Assembly (NCBI RefSeq): GCF_014641855.1
Contig: NZ_BMII01000026.1
Location: 1 to 64,000, forward strand
DNA from: Shewanella inventionis
GTDB lineage: Bacteria > Pseudomonadota > Gammaproteobacteria > Enterobacterales > Shewanellaceae
Direction of reading: 5' to 3'
DNA length: 64,000 nucleotides
This document shows, piece by piece, positions 17,068-26,152 of this stretch. The notes under the pieces are model-generated. The model did not search any database, had not been told where the DNA came from, and saw only the letters and a list, made by a program, of their open reading frames with translations. A program made the position numbers and the translations under genes. Every line of letters starts with the position of its first letter. Within the stretch, counting starts at the first letter, position 1.

Positions 17068-18474
17068 TTACGACCACACACCGTCTTCGGTTTTACCTTG
17101 AATTTTCACATCGGCCAGTTTGAATTCAGGTTTGTTAGTGGCTTTAAGCTTAACTTGATAGTCGCGGGTTAAATTAACAATGGTGGGGGTTAACAGCATC
17201 AATGCACTGATATTCACCACAGTCATCAAGCCCAGAGCCATGTCGGCCATGTTCCACACTTCTTTTAAGGTGGCATTGGCGCCCCAATACACCATGCTTA
17301 AATACAGCAAGGTATACACAGTACGGCCATAAATGTTATCGAGTTTAAACAGGTGTAAGTTACTCTCGGCATAGGCATAATTGGCCACCACAGAGGTAAA
17401 CGAAAATAGGGTGATAATAATAGCGACAAACATATCACCGCTCATACCCATATGGTGAGTCATGGCATTTTGTGTGATACGAATGCCTTCCATTTCGCTG
17501 CCGATATTACCTTGCGCCAGTAAAATCACAATGGCAGTACAGCTACACAACACCATAGTGTCGATAAACACCCCAAGCATTTGCACATAACCTTGAGCTA
17601 CCGGATGGTTAGGTACTGGTGTTGCGCCCGCCGCGGCGTGAGGCACACTACCTGCACCGGCTTCGTTAGAATAAAGACCGCGTTGAATACCATTTTTGAT
17701 TGCTGCGCCTAATGCACCAGCGCCCGCTTCGGTTAACCCAAAGGCTGAGTTAAATATGTCCATTAATACGGCAGGAACGTGTTGAATATTGATTAAAGTC
17801 ACTGCTACCGCAGCCAAAATAAAGGCGAGGCCCATAAAGGGCACAATTAATTCGGCAAAGCGGGCGATACTGCGCAGGCCACCCATCACAATAATACCTG
17901 CTATGGCTGTAATAACGGCTCCGGAGTAAACGCTAGAGATATCAAAGGTGTGATTGAGGGCGTCGGTGATGGTGTTAGCTTGCATGGCACTAAAGCTAAT
18001 GCCGTAACCTAAAAATAAACACAAGGCGAACAGCACAGCCAGCCAGGGTTTATTTAACCCCGCGCGAATATAGTAAGCGGGGCCGCCGCGGTATTCTTTA
18101 TGATCATCGCGTACTTTATACAGCTGACCTAAAATACTCTCGGCAAACCCGGTTGCCATACCGAGCAGGGCTATTACCCACATCCAAAACACGGCGCCGC
18201 TGCCGCCAAGGGATATGGCCATGGCGACGCCTGCTAAGTTACCCGTACCTACACGGGCTGACAACCCGGTACACAAGGCCTGGTAAGAGCTAATCCCTGA
18301 TTTATCGCCCTGGGTACTGCCTTTCATGACTTTGAACATGTAGGCAAAGTGACGCAGCTGAATAAATCGTAATCTCAGTGAAAACCACACACCGGCGAAT
18401 ACCAAAATATAAATCAATACCTGGTATTCGCCCCATAACACATTGTTGGCGAACGAGACAAAATCTTTAATCAT
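17068..18474 (-). CDS. Sodium:alanine/glycine symporter (AGCS family)
   Basis: A 468-residue inner-membrane transporter with about ten to eleven hydrophobic segments. AGCS signatures are visible: GTGNLAGVAMAISLGGSGAVFW (with the interior shortened here: GTGNLAGVA and GGPGA-like GGSGAVFW), then GMATGFAESILGQLYK, then GLYSNEAGAGSVPHAAA. The family takes up alanine, glycine or other small amino acids with Na+. It lies 76 bp downstream of ctlX on the same strand, making a likely ocd-ctlX-symporter operon, which suggests uptake of an amino acid used by this pathway. The exact substrate is not visible. Confidence 0.92.
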   Translation of the reverse strand: MIKDFVSFANNVLWGEYQVLIYILVFAGVWFSLRLRFIQLRHFAYMFKVMKGSTQGDKSGISSYQALCTGLSARVGTGNLAGVAMAISLGGSGAVFWMWVIALLGMATGFAESILGQLYKVRDDHKEYRGGPAYYIRAGLNKPWLAVLFALCLFLGYGISFSAMQANTITDALNHTFDISSVYSGAVITAIAGIIVMGGLRSIARFAELIVPFMGLAFILAAVAVTLINIQHVPAVLMDIFNSAFGLTEAGAGALGAAIKNGIQRGLYSNEAGAGSVPHAAAGATPVPNHPVAQGYVQMLGVFIDTMVLCSCTAIVILLAQGNIGSEMEGIRITQNAMTHHMGMSGDMFVAIIITLFSFTSVVANYAYAESNLHLFKLDNIYGRTVYTLLYLSMVYWGANATLKEVWNMADMALGLMTVVNISALMLLTPTIVNLTRDYQVKLKATNKPEFKLADVKIQGKTEDGVWS

Positions 18475-18550
18475 TGAGTAACTTCCTTTATAAGTCTTTT
18501 TTTATTGTTTTAGGAGATCTTTGTCAGGCTTTGTTATGGGTAAATGCGGG

Positions 18551-19474
18551 TTATCTTTTCGATAAATGGATCCCTGCTAGCATACACCGAACAGAACCAC
18601 CAGCCATTTCGATAGCTGATACATTTAATGGTAACAGAGTCACACTTTGATTTAATAACGCAATCTGCTCATGTGTCAATGCTTGATAGGCACATTGTGA
18701 TAATGCTAAATAGCGGCCAGTTTTCGATTGCAACTCAAGGGCATTGCCACAAAAATGGCGAATTTGCTTGTCGGTTAGGTCGATAATGGTTCTGCCACTG
18801 TCTTCAAATCGGCTTATTATTTGTTGGCGTCGAGCCACATCTTTAATCATGTTAAAGCCTGCCATGACAAAATCACTGCCAATACACATTAAGACATTGG
18901 TGTGATAAATCGGCACACCGGCTTCATCTTCAGCGTCAAATACCATAGGTTCAAAATTAAACTGTGTGCAAAAACGCTCTAGCGCTAATGAGTCTGTGCG
19001 TTTTGATCTCACCGCATAGGCCACACGTTCAATATGGTCGAGTACCATGGCACCCGTGCCTTCAAGGTAAATGTTGTCGTATTCTAGGCCTGAATAGTCA
19101 ATAACATCTTGCACACGGTATTGGGCTTTTAGCATATCAATAATATCAGTGCGACGCTCTTTACGACGGTTTTTGGCATACATAGGGTAAATAGCCACAT
19201 GGCCCCCTAAGTGGGTCGAAAACCAATTGTTAGGAAACACTGAATCAGGGGTGTCGGTGCCTGTGTCTTCAAACACATGCACGTTAATGCCCGCAGCTTG
19301 TAACTGTTGTTGCGCCTGGCTAACTTGTTCATAAGCCTGTGTAGCAAGCAAAGCCTGGTCTTGGCTGACATCTCTGCTTTGGTAGCTATTGTCTGGCAGG
19401 GTTTCAGGGTTTGGACTGAAGTTGTGAGGGCGGATCATCACAACGGCTGATGGAGCTTGTGGATTAATGGCCAT
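18551..19474 (-). CDS. ctlX: CtlX-type citrulline/dimethylarginine hydrolase (amidinotransferase fold)
   Basis: A 307-residue member of the pentein (GME) superfamily. The substrate-binding and catalytic stations are visible: MIRPHNFSPNPET at the start, DSVFPNNWFSTH (about residues 76-87), LEGTGAMVLDH, the His-containing YHTNVLMCIGSDF, and the C-terminal nucleophile Cys in GGSVRCMLAG (about residue 299). CtlX proteins act in citrulline breakdown to ornithine. Dimethylarginine dimethylaminohydrolases are close relatives, so the substrate is not certain. Its ATG overlaps the end of ornithine cyclodeaminase, and the pair would channel ornithine to proline. Confidence 0.85.
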   Translation of the reverse strand: MAINPQAPSAVVMIRPHNFSPNPETLPDNSYQSRDVSQDQALLATQAYEQVSQAQQQLQAAGINVHVFEDTGTDTPDSVFPNNWFSTHLGGHVAIYPMYAKNRRKERRTDIIDMLKAQYRVQDVIDYSGLEYDNIYLEGTGAMVLDHIERVAYAVRSKRTDSLALERFCTQFNFEPMVFDAEDEAGVPIYHTNVLMCIGSDFVMAGFNMIKDVARRQQIISRFEDSGRTIIDLTDKQIRHFCGNALELQSKTGRYLALSQCAYQALTHEQIALLNQSVTLLPLNVSAIEMAGGSVRCMLAGIHLSKR

Positions 19475-20589
19475 TATGCACCTACTACTAAGCGAGTCGC
19501 TTGTGTTGCTGGCGTTAATAAACCAAATAAATCACGAGGATTTGCTTGGTTTGTGAGTAGTTCAAGTTGCTGGTGGCTCGATTGTTGTTTAATTAAATCA
19601 TGTACATAACGTAGAGCAGAAAAATCTTCAATCGCAAAACCCACCCCATCAAAAATGGTTAATTGCGCAGCAAAGCTACGGCCTTTACGATCGCCACGGA
19701 TAACCTTATACATTTCGGTCACCACAAATGATGAGTCAAGTTGCTGAATGTCACCCTCGATACGGGTTTGTGGCTCATATTCAACAAATACGTCAGCGCG
19801 TAAAAGCAGTGCTGCTTCAAGTTCTGTTTTACCCGGGCAGTCGCCGCCAATCGCATTAATATGCACGCCATCTTGCACCATGTCACTGGTTAAAATAGTG
19901 GCATTACGCTTATCTGCAGTGCAGGTAGTAATGATTTCAGCGCCTTTTACAACCTCATGTGCACTGTCACATAAGATAATGTCGAGCCCTTGGTTGGCTA
20001 AATTTTGCTGGCACTTTAGCATGGCAGTGCGGTCGATATCGTAAATGCGCACCTGGTTAATGCCGAGTATTACTTTAAAGGCCAAAATTTGAAATTCAGA
20101 CTGGGCACCACAGCCAATCATCGCCATGGTTTTCGCCTCTTTTGGCGCCAGGTATTTGGCCATCATGGCTGAGGTCGCAGCGGTGCGAAGCGCGGTGAGT
20201 ATGGTCATTTCAGACAGCATTAATGGATAACCACTCTGTACATCAGCTAGCACACCAAAGGCGGTGACCGTTTGTAAACCAATGCGGGTGTTTTTAGGGT
20301 GGCCATTAACATATTTAAAGCTAAATTGTTGTTGGTCACTGGTCGGCATTAATTCAATCACACCATCGGTTGAATGGCTGGCAAAACGGGGTGATTTATC
20401 AAACAGTTCCCAGCGCAAATAATCTTGCTCCAGATATTCTACTAGGCCCAGTAAAAAGGCCTCTGTGCCAATGTGTTGTAATAGCGAAAGCATATCGCTA
20501 ACGCTAACAAAGCCGACATTGTTTAAATTGGTGTTATTGACTGTGTGCATATTGCTCATTCCTATTGACTGTAACTCAGGGTAATTCAT
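19474..20589 (-). CDS. Ornithine cyclodeaminase
   Basis: A 371-residue protein of the ornithine cyclodeaminase/mu-crystallin family, which converts ornithine to proline and ammonia using bound NAD. The Rossmann motif MIGCGAQSEFQ lies around residue 158. The substrate Arg/Lys region (LRTAATSAMMAKYLAP) precedes it, and NAIGGDCPGKTEL carries the catalytic Asp. The first ten residues may be extra: a second ATG near 20559 is equally possible, and neither has a good ribosome-binding site. It overlaps ctlX at the 3' end and is divergent from an Lrp regulator. Confidence 0.9.
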   Translation of the reverse strand: MNYPELQSIGMSNMHTVNNTNLNNVGFVSVSDMLSLLQHIGTEAFLLGLVEYLEQDYLRWELFDKSPRFASHSTDGVIELMPTSDQQQFSFKYVNGHPKNTRIGLQTVTAFGVLADVQSGYPLMLSEMTILTALRTAATSAMMAKYLAPKEAKTMAMIGCGAQSEFQILAFKVILGINQVRIYDIDRTAMLKCQQNLANQGLDIILCDSAHEVVKGAEIITTCTADKRNATILTSDMVQDGVHINAIGGDCPGKTELEAALLLRADVFVEYEPQTRIEGDIQQLDSSFVVTEMYKVIRGDRKGRSFAAQLTIFDGVGFAIEDFSALRYVHDLIKQQSSHQQLELLTNQANPRDLFGLLTPATQATRLVVGA

Positions 20590-20722
20590 TTAATAAGATG
20601 ATAGTCATTGGCAGAGTTAAACAAAATGGCAATTATTTGTAAAAAATGTACTATTATTTATCATTATGCTAGGTTGTATTAAGCATTTTGCTAAGTTTGA
20701 TTGACGGTTTAAGGTGGTTCAC

Positions 20723-21166
20723 ATGTATTCTTCTGCTCATCCCTATTTGTACGACGATCTCGATAAGCAATTGATTTCAATTTTGCGAAAAGACGGCAGG
20801 GCATCCATTTCTAAATTGGCGCAGCTGCTGGATGTGTCCCGCGGGACCATACAAAATCGCCTAGATCGTCTTGTCAGTAGCGGGGCTATTTTAGGTTTTA
20901 CCATTCGGGCTCATGAGCAAATTGAGTCAAATGTGGTGCGGGCCATCATGCTGATTGAAGTGGTGGGGCGCTCAACAACCCAAGTCATTAATAAATTAAG
21001 GGGGATCCCGCAGTTAGAAAAATTACACACAACAAACGGTGCCTGGGATTTAGTGGCCGACATTCGTGCCACTAGCCTTGAAGAATTTGATAAAGTATTA
21101 CGTGAAGTGCGCTCAATTGAAGGCGTGCTTAATAGCGAAACCAGTATTTTATTAAGTACGGTATAA
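20723..21166 (+). CDS. Lrp/AsnC-family regulator
   Basis: About 147 residues from ATG 20723, preceded by AAGGTGG at 20711-20717, which is why I prefer it to the upstream GTG. HTH: DLDKQLISILRKDGRASISK then LAQLLDVSRGTIQNRLDRL. The RAM effector domain follows (residues 70-145). It is divergent from ocd-ctlX-symporter across about 130 bp. Lrp-type proteins often sense the amino acid their neighbour degrades, so control of that operon by ornithine or arginine is a reasonable inference. Confidence 0.9.
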   Translation: MYSSAHPYLYDDLDKQLISILRKDGRASISKLAQLLDVSRGTIQNRLDRLVSSGAILGFTIRAHEQIESNVVRAIMLIEVVGRSTTQVINKLRGIPQLEKLHTTNGAWDLVADIRATSLEEFDKVLREVRSIEGVLNSETSILLSTV

Positions 21167-21185
21167 CACTGAGGCACATGGTTCT

Positions 21186-22520
21186 ATGGCCAAACTTAAT
21201 CTGCCCTTTAGCGCAAATCAGCAGCAACTAGCCTTACTACGCCTAATTAATTGGGGCTTAAAAATAGGCTTGATTGTGTTTGCAGCTGACTTATTTGGGT
21301 TAACTACACCGCCGACCACCTTAAGCTATGTATTGATTATTGAAGCCTGTTATGTGGGCTTTAGTTATCGGTTTCATCGCCTGAGTATCGACAATCATGG
21401 TTTATTGTTTTTAACCTTATTACTCGACACAGTATTTTGGGCTAACTGGTTGTATTTCACCGGCGGTGCCACCAATGCGTTTGTGTCATTATTACTGCTG
21501 CCGATAGCCATTTCAGCCATTACTTTACCTCGGTGGGCACCCTGGTCGTTAACGGCGTTATCGACTGTGTTTTACAGCCTGATGATTATCACAATTGCCG
21601 ATCATATGCCTGACGCCGCAACACCTGCTAATGCTGATTTACACGCGGGCCACAATATGAGCCAAATGGCAATGGACACGCCTGTCGCCAGTATGGATCA
21701 CAGCATGAACATGGGCTCGCATTATTTAGGCATGTGGTTCAACTTTGTTATTTCAGCCTTGGTGTTAACCATTACGGTTGGTTTTATTGCCAAGCGTATT
21801 AGGCAAAAAAATGTTGAGTTAGGCTATTTACGTGAAGCGCAATTAAGGCAAGAGAAACTACTCGCATTAGGCACTGTATCGGCACAAATGGCGCATCAAT
21901 TAGCCACGCCTTTGGCTACGTTACGGTTATTGGTTGATGAAATATCAGATATAACACACGATGCAGAACAAGCTGAATTACTCACCGAGATGCAACAAGC
22001 ACTTAACCGCTGCGAAGTAACCTTAAGCGATTTACGTTTAGCGACAGAGTCTATCCGTGAGCAAAAATGGCAACAACAGTCGGTTAACGATCTTATCGCG
22101 CAGTTATCAGAACAAGTGGGGCTGTTAATGCCTGAAACCCGGTTAAATATTGATATCTCACCACAGGTCAACACGGCGATATTGAGAACAGACATGAGTT
22201 TATTACCGGCATTATTGGCGCTTATTCAAAATGGCGCACAGGCAAGTGAAGACAACCATCAAGGGGCAATCGTCGATATCAGTGTGCAATTATCTCAGCC
22301 ACATGCCTTAACTATTACCATTCGTGATTATGGCGCAGGCATTGCGGCGCATTTATTACACACGCTTGGCAGTCACATGGTTAATAGCCCTAAAGGCATG
22401 GGAATTGCGGTGTTACTAAGCCATACCAGCTTTGAGCGGTTAGGCGGAACTTTACACCTTAAACAACTTGCACAAGGTGGCACAGAAGCCATTGTGACCT
22501 TACCCCTTAGCGGGCAGTAA
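21186..22520 (+). CDS. RegB/PrrB-type redox sensor histidine kinase with a Met/His-rich loop
   Basis: A 444-residue membrane histidine kinase. Hydrophobic helices span residues 15-140 and 180-203. The RegB quinone-site motif GGxxNPF appears as GGATNAF (93-99), with Pro replaced by Ala. The loop at 140-184 is rich in Met and His (HAGHNMSQMAMD, MDHSMNMGSH), unusual for RegB and suggestive of metal binding. The H-box is LGTVSAQMAHQLATPLATL (His near 237). The ATP-binding lobe contains LIQNGAQAS (N box), DYGAGI (G1) and GMGIAVL (G2). It is followed 19 bp later by its response regulator, and is 19 bp downstream of the lrp gene, so all three may be co-transcribed. Confidence 0.88.
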   Translation: MAKLNLPFSANQQQLALLRLINWGLKIGLIVFAADLFGLTTPPTTLSYVLIIEACYVGFSYRFHRLSIDNHGLLFLTLLLDTVFWANWLYFTGGATNAFVSLLLLPIAISAITLPRWAPWSLTALSTVFYSLMIITIADHMPDAATPANADLHAGHNMSQMAMDTPVASMDHSMNMGSHYLGMWFNFVISALVLTITVGFIAKRIRQKNVELGYLREAQLRQEKLLALGTVSAQMAHQLATPLATLRLLVDEISDITHDAEQAELLTEMQQALNRCEVTLSDLRLATESIREQKWQQQSVNDLIAQLSEQVGLLMPETRLNIDISPQVNTAILRTDMSLLPALLALIQNGAQASEDNHQGAIVDISVQLSQPHALTITIRDYGAGIAAHLLHTLGSHMVNSPKGMGIAVLLSHTSFERLGGTLHLKQLAQGGTEAIVTLPLSGQ

Positions 22521-22539
22521 AAATAAAGCGATAAAAATA

Positions 22540-23079
22540 ATGAATAAATTATTGATTATTGAAGATGATGTAGCATTAGCCACCATTTTAGCTCGTCGAT
22601 TAAGTAAACATGGCTTTGAGTGTCACATTGGCCACAATGCCAGTGATGGTTTATTGATGGCAAGGCAATGTTTGCCAACCCATATTGTGCTAGACATGAA
22701 GCTGGCTGAGCAAAATGGTTTATCACTCATTAAACCGTTAAGGCAATTATTACCCTCTGTACGTATGGTATTGCTCACCGGTTTTGCCAGTATTGCCACT
22801 GCTGTAGAGGCGATACGTTTAGGCGCAGATAACTACCTTGCCAAACCTGTAGACACCCAAACGTTATTAAATGCACTGTTAATCACGCCCGCTGCCACAA
22901 CAACCTATGGTGACATTGAAGAGTTACCACTTAACCCTAAGCGAGTTGAGTGGGAACACATTCAACAAGTGCTTGCTCATAACAATGGCAATGTATCAGA
23001 AACCGCTCGCCAGCTGGGCATGCACCGCCGTACTTTGCAGCGCAAGCTATTGAAAAAGCCAACGGCAGACAATCGCTAG
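22540..23079 (+). CDS. RegA/PrrA/ActR-type response regulator
   Basis: A 179-residue two-domain regulator. The receiver domain (1-115) has the acidic pair in IIEDDVAL, the phosphoacceptor Asp in IVLDMKLAEQNG (near residue 52), Thr in LLTGFAS and Lys in YLAKPVD. The C-terminus is a Fis-type HTH with the near-invariant RegA sequence GMHRRTLQRKL. Partner of the upstream RegB-like kinase. In other bacteria this pair controls respiration and redox-responsive genes. No target sites were recognised here. Confidence 0.92.
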   Translation: MNKLLIIEDDVALATILARRLSKHGFECHIGHNASDGLLMARQCLPTHIVLDMKLAEQNGLSLIKPLRQLLPSVRMVLLTGFASIATAVEAIRLGADNYLAKPVDTQTLLNALLITPAATTTYGDIEELPLNPKRVEWEHIQQVLAHNNGNVSETARQLGMHRRTLQRKLLKKPTADNR

Positions 23080-23156
23080 TGCTCAAAGACCTGTCTGCCT
23101 TACCGTATTGCAAGAGTGGTATTGAAAGAGTGGTATTGCAAGAGTGATTAATGTGC

Positions 23157-24212
23157 TTAAGTCGATTTGGCTAACAGCTTATTTCTCACGATTTGTGCAC
23201 CGGCATCTAAGGCGTTGAGTTTTGCATTTGCTACCTGATGCGATAACGGCGCCATGCCGCAGTTGGTGCAAGGGTAGAGCTTGTCGGCATCAACAAATTG
23301 CAGGGCTTTTAGTAGGGTATCGGCCACTTCCTGCGGTGTTTCTATGGTGTTGCTTGCTACATCAATGGCGCCAACCATGACTTTTTTACCGCGAATGAGT
23401 TCAAGCAGTTCCAATGGCACATGAGAGTTGTGGCATTCGAGTGAGATGATATCAATGTTCGACTGTTGCAGTTTAGGAAAGGCTTGTTCGTATTGACGCC
23501 ACTCTGAGCCTAAGGTTTTTTTCCAATCGGTATTGGCTTTAATGCCATATCCATAACAGATATGCACTGCGGTTTCGCAGGTAAGCCCTTCAATGGCTCT
23601 TTCTAGGCAGGCAATACCCCAATCATTAACCTCATCAAAAAACACATTAAATGCTGGCTCGTCAAATTGAATAATATCGACTCCCGCCGCTTCTAGTTCT
23701 TTGGCTTCTTGATTGAGTATTTTGGCAAATTCCCAGGCGAGCTTTTCGCGGCTTTTGTAATGATCATCAAACAGTGTATCTATCATGGTCATGGGGCCTG
23801 GCAGTGCCCATTTTATTGGCTGCGTAGTTTGTTGGCGTAAAAACTTGGCGTCTTCAACAAAGACTGACTTTTGCCGACTGACCGGGCCAACAACGGTGGG
23901 AACACTGGCATCATAACGGTCACGAATTTTAACGGTTTTACGTTTATTAAAATCAACGCCGTTGAGGTGCTCAATAAAGGTGGTGACAAAATGCTGCCGC
24001 GTTTGCTCGCCATCGCTAACGATATCAATCCCTGCTTGCAGTTGATTATGCAGTGATATGCGCAGCGCATCTTGCTTGCCTACAATTAATTCATCCCCCT
24101 GTAATTTCCAGGGTGACCAGAGCGTTTCAGGCTCGGCTAGCCATAAGGGTTTAGGTAAACTGCCCGCAGTAGATGTGGGGAGTAGAGTGTTATTTAGTAG
24201 TGTTTTCATCAT
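23157..24212 (-). CDS. mesD: Core-type methionine synthase (MesD-like, short MetE)
   Basis: A 351-residue protein matching only the C-terminal catalytic barrel of MetE. Zinc/thiol site residues are visible: the His-Cys in AVHICYGYG (about 218-225) and the C-terminal CTNCGMAPL (about 316-324). FDEPAF and LPGPMTMIDTLF are also conserved. It lacks the N-terminal folate-binding half of the 750-residue MetE. It lies next to a DUF1852 gene, the arrangement reported for the folate-independent, oxygen-requiring MesD/MesX methionine synthase. The methyl donor of that system is not known to me. Distinguishing it from other core-MetE classes (MesA-C) rests on this neighbour. Confidence 0.8.
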   Translation of the reverse strand: MMKTLLNNTLLPTSTAGSLPKPLWLAEPETLWSPWKLQGDELIVGKQDALRISLHNQLQAGIDIVSDGEQTRQHFVTTFIEHLNGVDFNKRKTVKIRDRYDASVPTVVGPVSRQKSVFVEDAKFLRQQTTQPIKWALPGPMTMIDTLFDDHYKSREKLAWEFAKILNQEAKELEAAGVDIIQFDEPAFNVFFDEVNDWGIACLERAIEGLTCETAVHICYGYGIKANTDWKKTLGSEWRQYEQAFPKLQQSNIDIISLECHNSHVPLELLELIRGKKVMVGAIDVASNTIETPQEVADTLLKALQFVDADKLYPCTNCGMAPLSHQVANAKLNALDAGAQIVRNKLLAKST

Positions 24213-24270
24213 TTACAACCATAAATTAGAGAGTCATATTCAATATTGTGATTTATTGAGTCAGTTGCTT

Positions 24271-25245
24271 TTATGCGTAATTAGCAGACCATTGCTCAAG
24301 CACTGCTTGGTATGGTTTGATAAAGTGCTCAGCAGCAAATTTGCCTTGCTGAGTTGCCAGTTGGCTGCGCTCTGCACGGTCATAGACAATTTTTGTGAGC
24401 GAGTGGTCCAGGTTATTCAAATTGGGTTGATAGCATTTACCGGCTACGGCATTGGCATTATAAATTTCAGGGCGGTAGATTTTTTGAAAAGTACCCATTG
24501 TGCTAATTGTGCTGATCAGCTCAAGGTGGGTGTAATCATTGAGTAAATCTCCAACAAAATAAAAAGCCAGTGGCGCCACGCTGTTGGGCGGCATAAAGTA
24601 ACGTACCTGTAAGCCCATTTTTTGGAAATATTGCTCTGTTAATGACGATTCATTTGGCTGGTATTCAACCCCTAGTACAGGGTGTTGATTCTCTGTGCGG
24701 TAATAGGTTTTGTTGTCGGACACACTGAGACAAATAACCGGCGGCTTTGTAAAGTGCTGTTTGTAGCTGTCTGAGTTAATAAAGCATTTAAACAGTTTGC
24801 CGTGTAGCTCGCCAAAGTCAGCTGGTACCGTAAATGTCAGCTTGCCTTTGTTATATTCTGGCAGTAATACGCTAAAGTCGTAATCGCGTAAATAAGATGA
24901 AAAATTATTGCCGACAATGCCGTCAATGCGTTTATTGGTTTTGCTATCAAGGATATTGGTTTTCAAGATCTCAATCGATGGGAAGGTTTGGCCGCCGCCT
25001 TCTATATTGATGTTAACCGAAATAATCTTAAGTTCGACAGTATAGCGATCGCCTTTGGGGTTATCCCAATGCGCTAAGGCATTAAAACTATTGTTAATCA
25101 TTTTTAACGCATTGCGTAAATTTTCCTGACGATAACTGCCTCTGGCTAAGTTGGCAAAATTGGTGGTGACGCGGCTCTTGTCTGATGGATGATAATGTTC
25201 ATCAAGACAAATGCTTTCAAGGGTAAAAGTAAAATGTGTATTCAT
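24271..25245 (-). CDS. mesX: DUF1852 protein, MesX partner of the core methionine synthase
   Basis: A 324-residue cytoplasmic protein of the DUF1852 family, immediately upstream (58 bp) of mesD on the same strand, almost certainly co-transcribed. The start MNTHFTFTLESICLDEHYHPSD and the mid-section NFARGSYRQ-like NLARGSYRQENLRNALKM are typical. No cofactor motif is obvious. Family-level knowledge says DUF1852 is needed together with MesD for methionine synthesis, perhaps as an oxygenase supplying or handling the methyl group; its chemistry is not settled. Confidence 0.8.
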   Translation of the reverse strand: MNTHFTFTLESICLDEHYHPSDKSRVTTNFANLARGSYRQENLRNALKMINNSFNALAHWDNPKGDRYTVELKIISVNINIEGGGQTFPSIEILKTNILDSKTNKRIDGIVGNNFSSYLRDYDFSVLLPEYNKGKLTFTVPADFGELHGKLFKCFINSDSYKQHFTKPPVICLSVSDNKTYYRTENQHPVLGVEYQPNESSLTEQYFQKMGLQVRYFMPPNSVAPLAFYFVGDLLNDYTHLELISTISTMGTFQKIYRPEIYNANAVAGKCYQPNLNNLDHSLTKIVYDRAERSQLATQQGKFAAEHFIKPYQAVLEQWSANYA

Positions 25246-25746
25246 GATGTTGTGTTCCCATTTGTCTTAGTCCAAACCCTGTAGCGGTATAACTCTGATG
25301 GCTAAATCAGTCGATATCAGCGCCTGGATTGTCGTATTTTAGTCATCACCAGCAGCTTAATATCGTGTTTAAATAAGCATTTTTGGTAAGCCTTGGGATA
25401 TTTATACGTGGTTTGGAACATGAACAAAAACGGGTTTATTTCACCTGCAACGTGAGTGAAATTCATCATTAGTAAATAGCATGATTAGTATAGGCAGTCG
25501 CCTGAGTTTGCATTGGTTGTTAGCTAGTTTCTCGTCGCCTCAACTCTAATATCGTCCCGTTCTCACACGTCGTCCGGGTAAGGCTTTTGAGACGGGACCC
25601 AGGTGTTTTGCTTTGCTTTTTGTACTTATGGCCTACGGCCACTAACGTCGTGGCGCTTCGCCCACACCAGAGCAAGAGTAGTCAACGAAAGTAGGGCACT
25701 ATTTTAGATACTATCTAACTCAAACAAAACTAGGGTGTGAGATTGG

Positions 25747-25876
25747 TACTCAATGAAATCACTTCTATGACACGCGGTAAACCCATCCATGGGCGCTCTA
25801 CGAAAACATCCATGTTTTCGAAGGTCATAGCCGCGATGACATCCGCCGTATGGGTATCTTCGATTCAACCTTGTTT
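25747..25876. repeat. Long interspersed repeat (type A), copy 1
   Basis: Starts TACTCAATGAAATCACTT, contains the perfect inverted repeat CGAAAACAT-CC-ATGTTTTCG, and ends near TCAACCTTGTTTG. The same unit recurs at 26024, 41566, 41887, 42195 and, shortened, 42555. Confidence 0.9.
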
Positions 25877-26023
25877 GTAATTGAACGTTCTAACGCAAAC
25901 CTTGATAACTACATTCACGTCGTCCCGGTAATGCTTTTGAGCCGGGACCCAGGTGTTATTTTTGCTTTGAACTTTTTTGTTGGATTTACAGTGTGTGGTT
26001 TTATTTTACCAGTAGGCAACGAT

Positions 26024-26152
26024 GCTCAATGAAATCACTTCTATGACACGCGGTAAACCCATCCCTGGGCGCTCTACGAAAACATCCATGTTTTCGAAGG
26101 TCATAGCCGCGATTACATCCGCCGTATAGCTATCTTCGATTTAACCTTGTTT
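26024..26152. repeat. Long interspersed repeat (type A), copy 2
   Basis: Same unit and orientation as copy 1, differing at scattered bases (for example CCCATCCCTGGG instead of CCCATCCATGGG). Confidence 0.9.
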
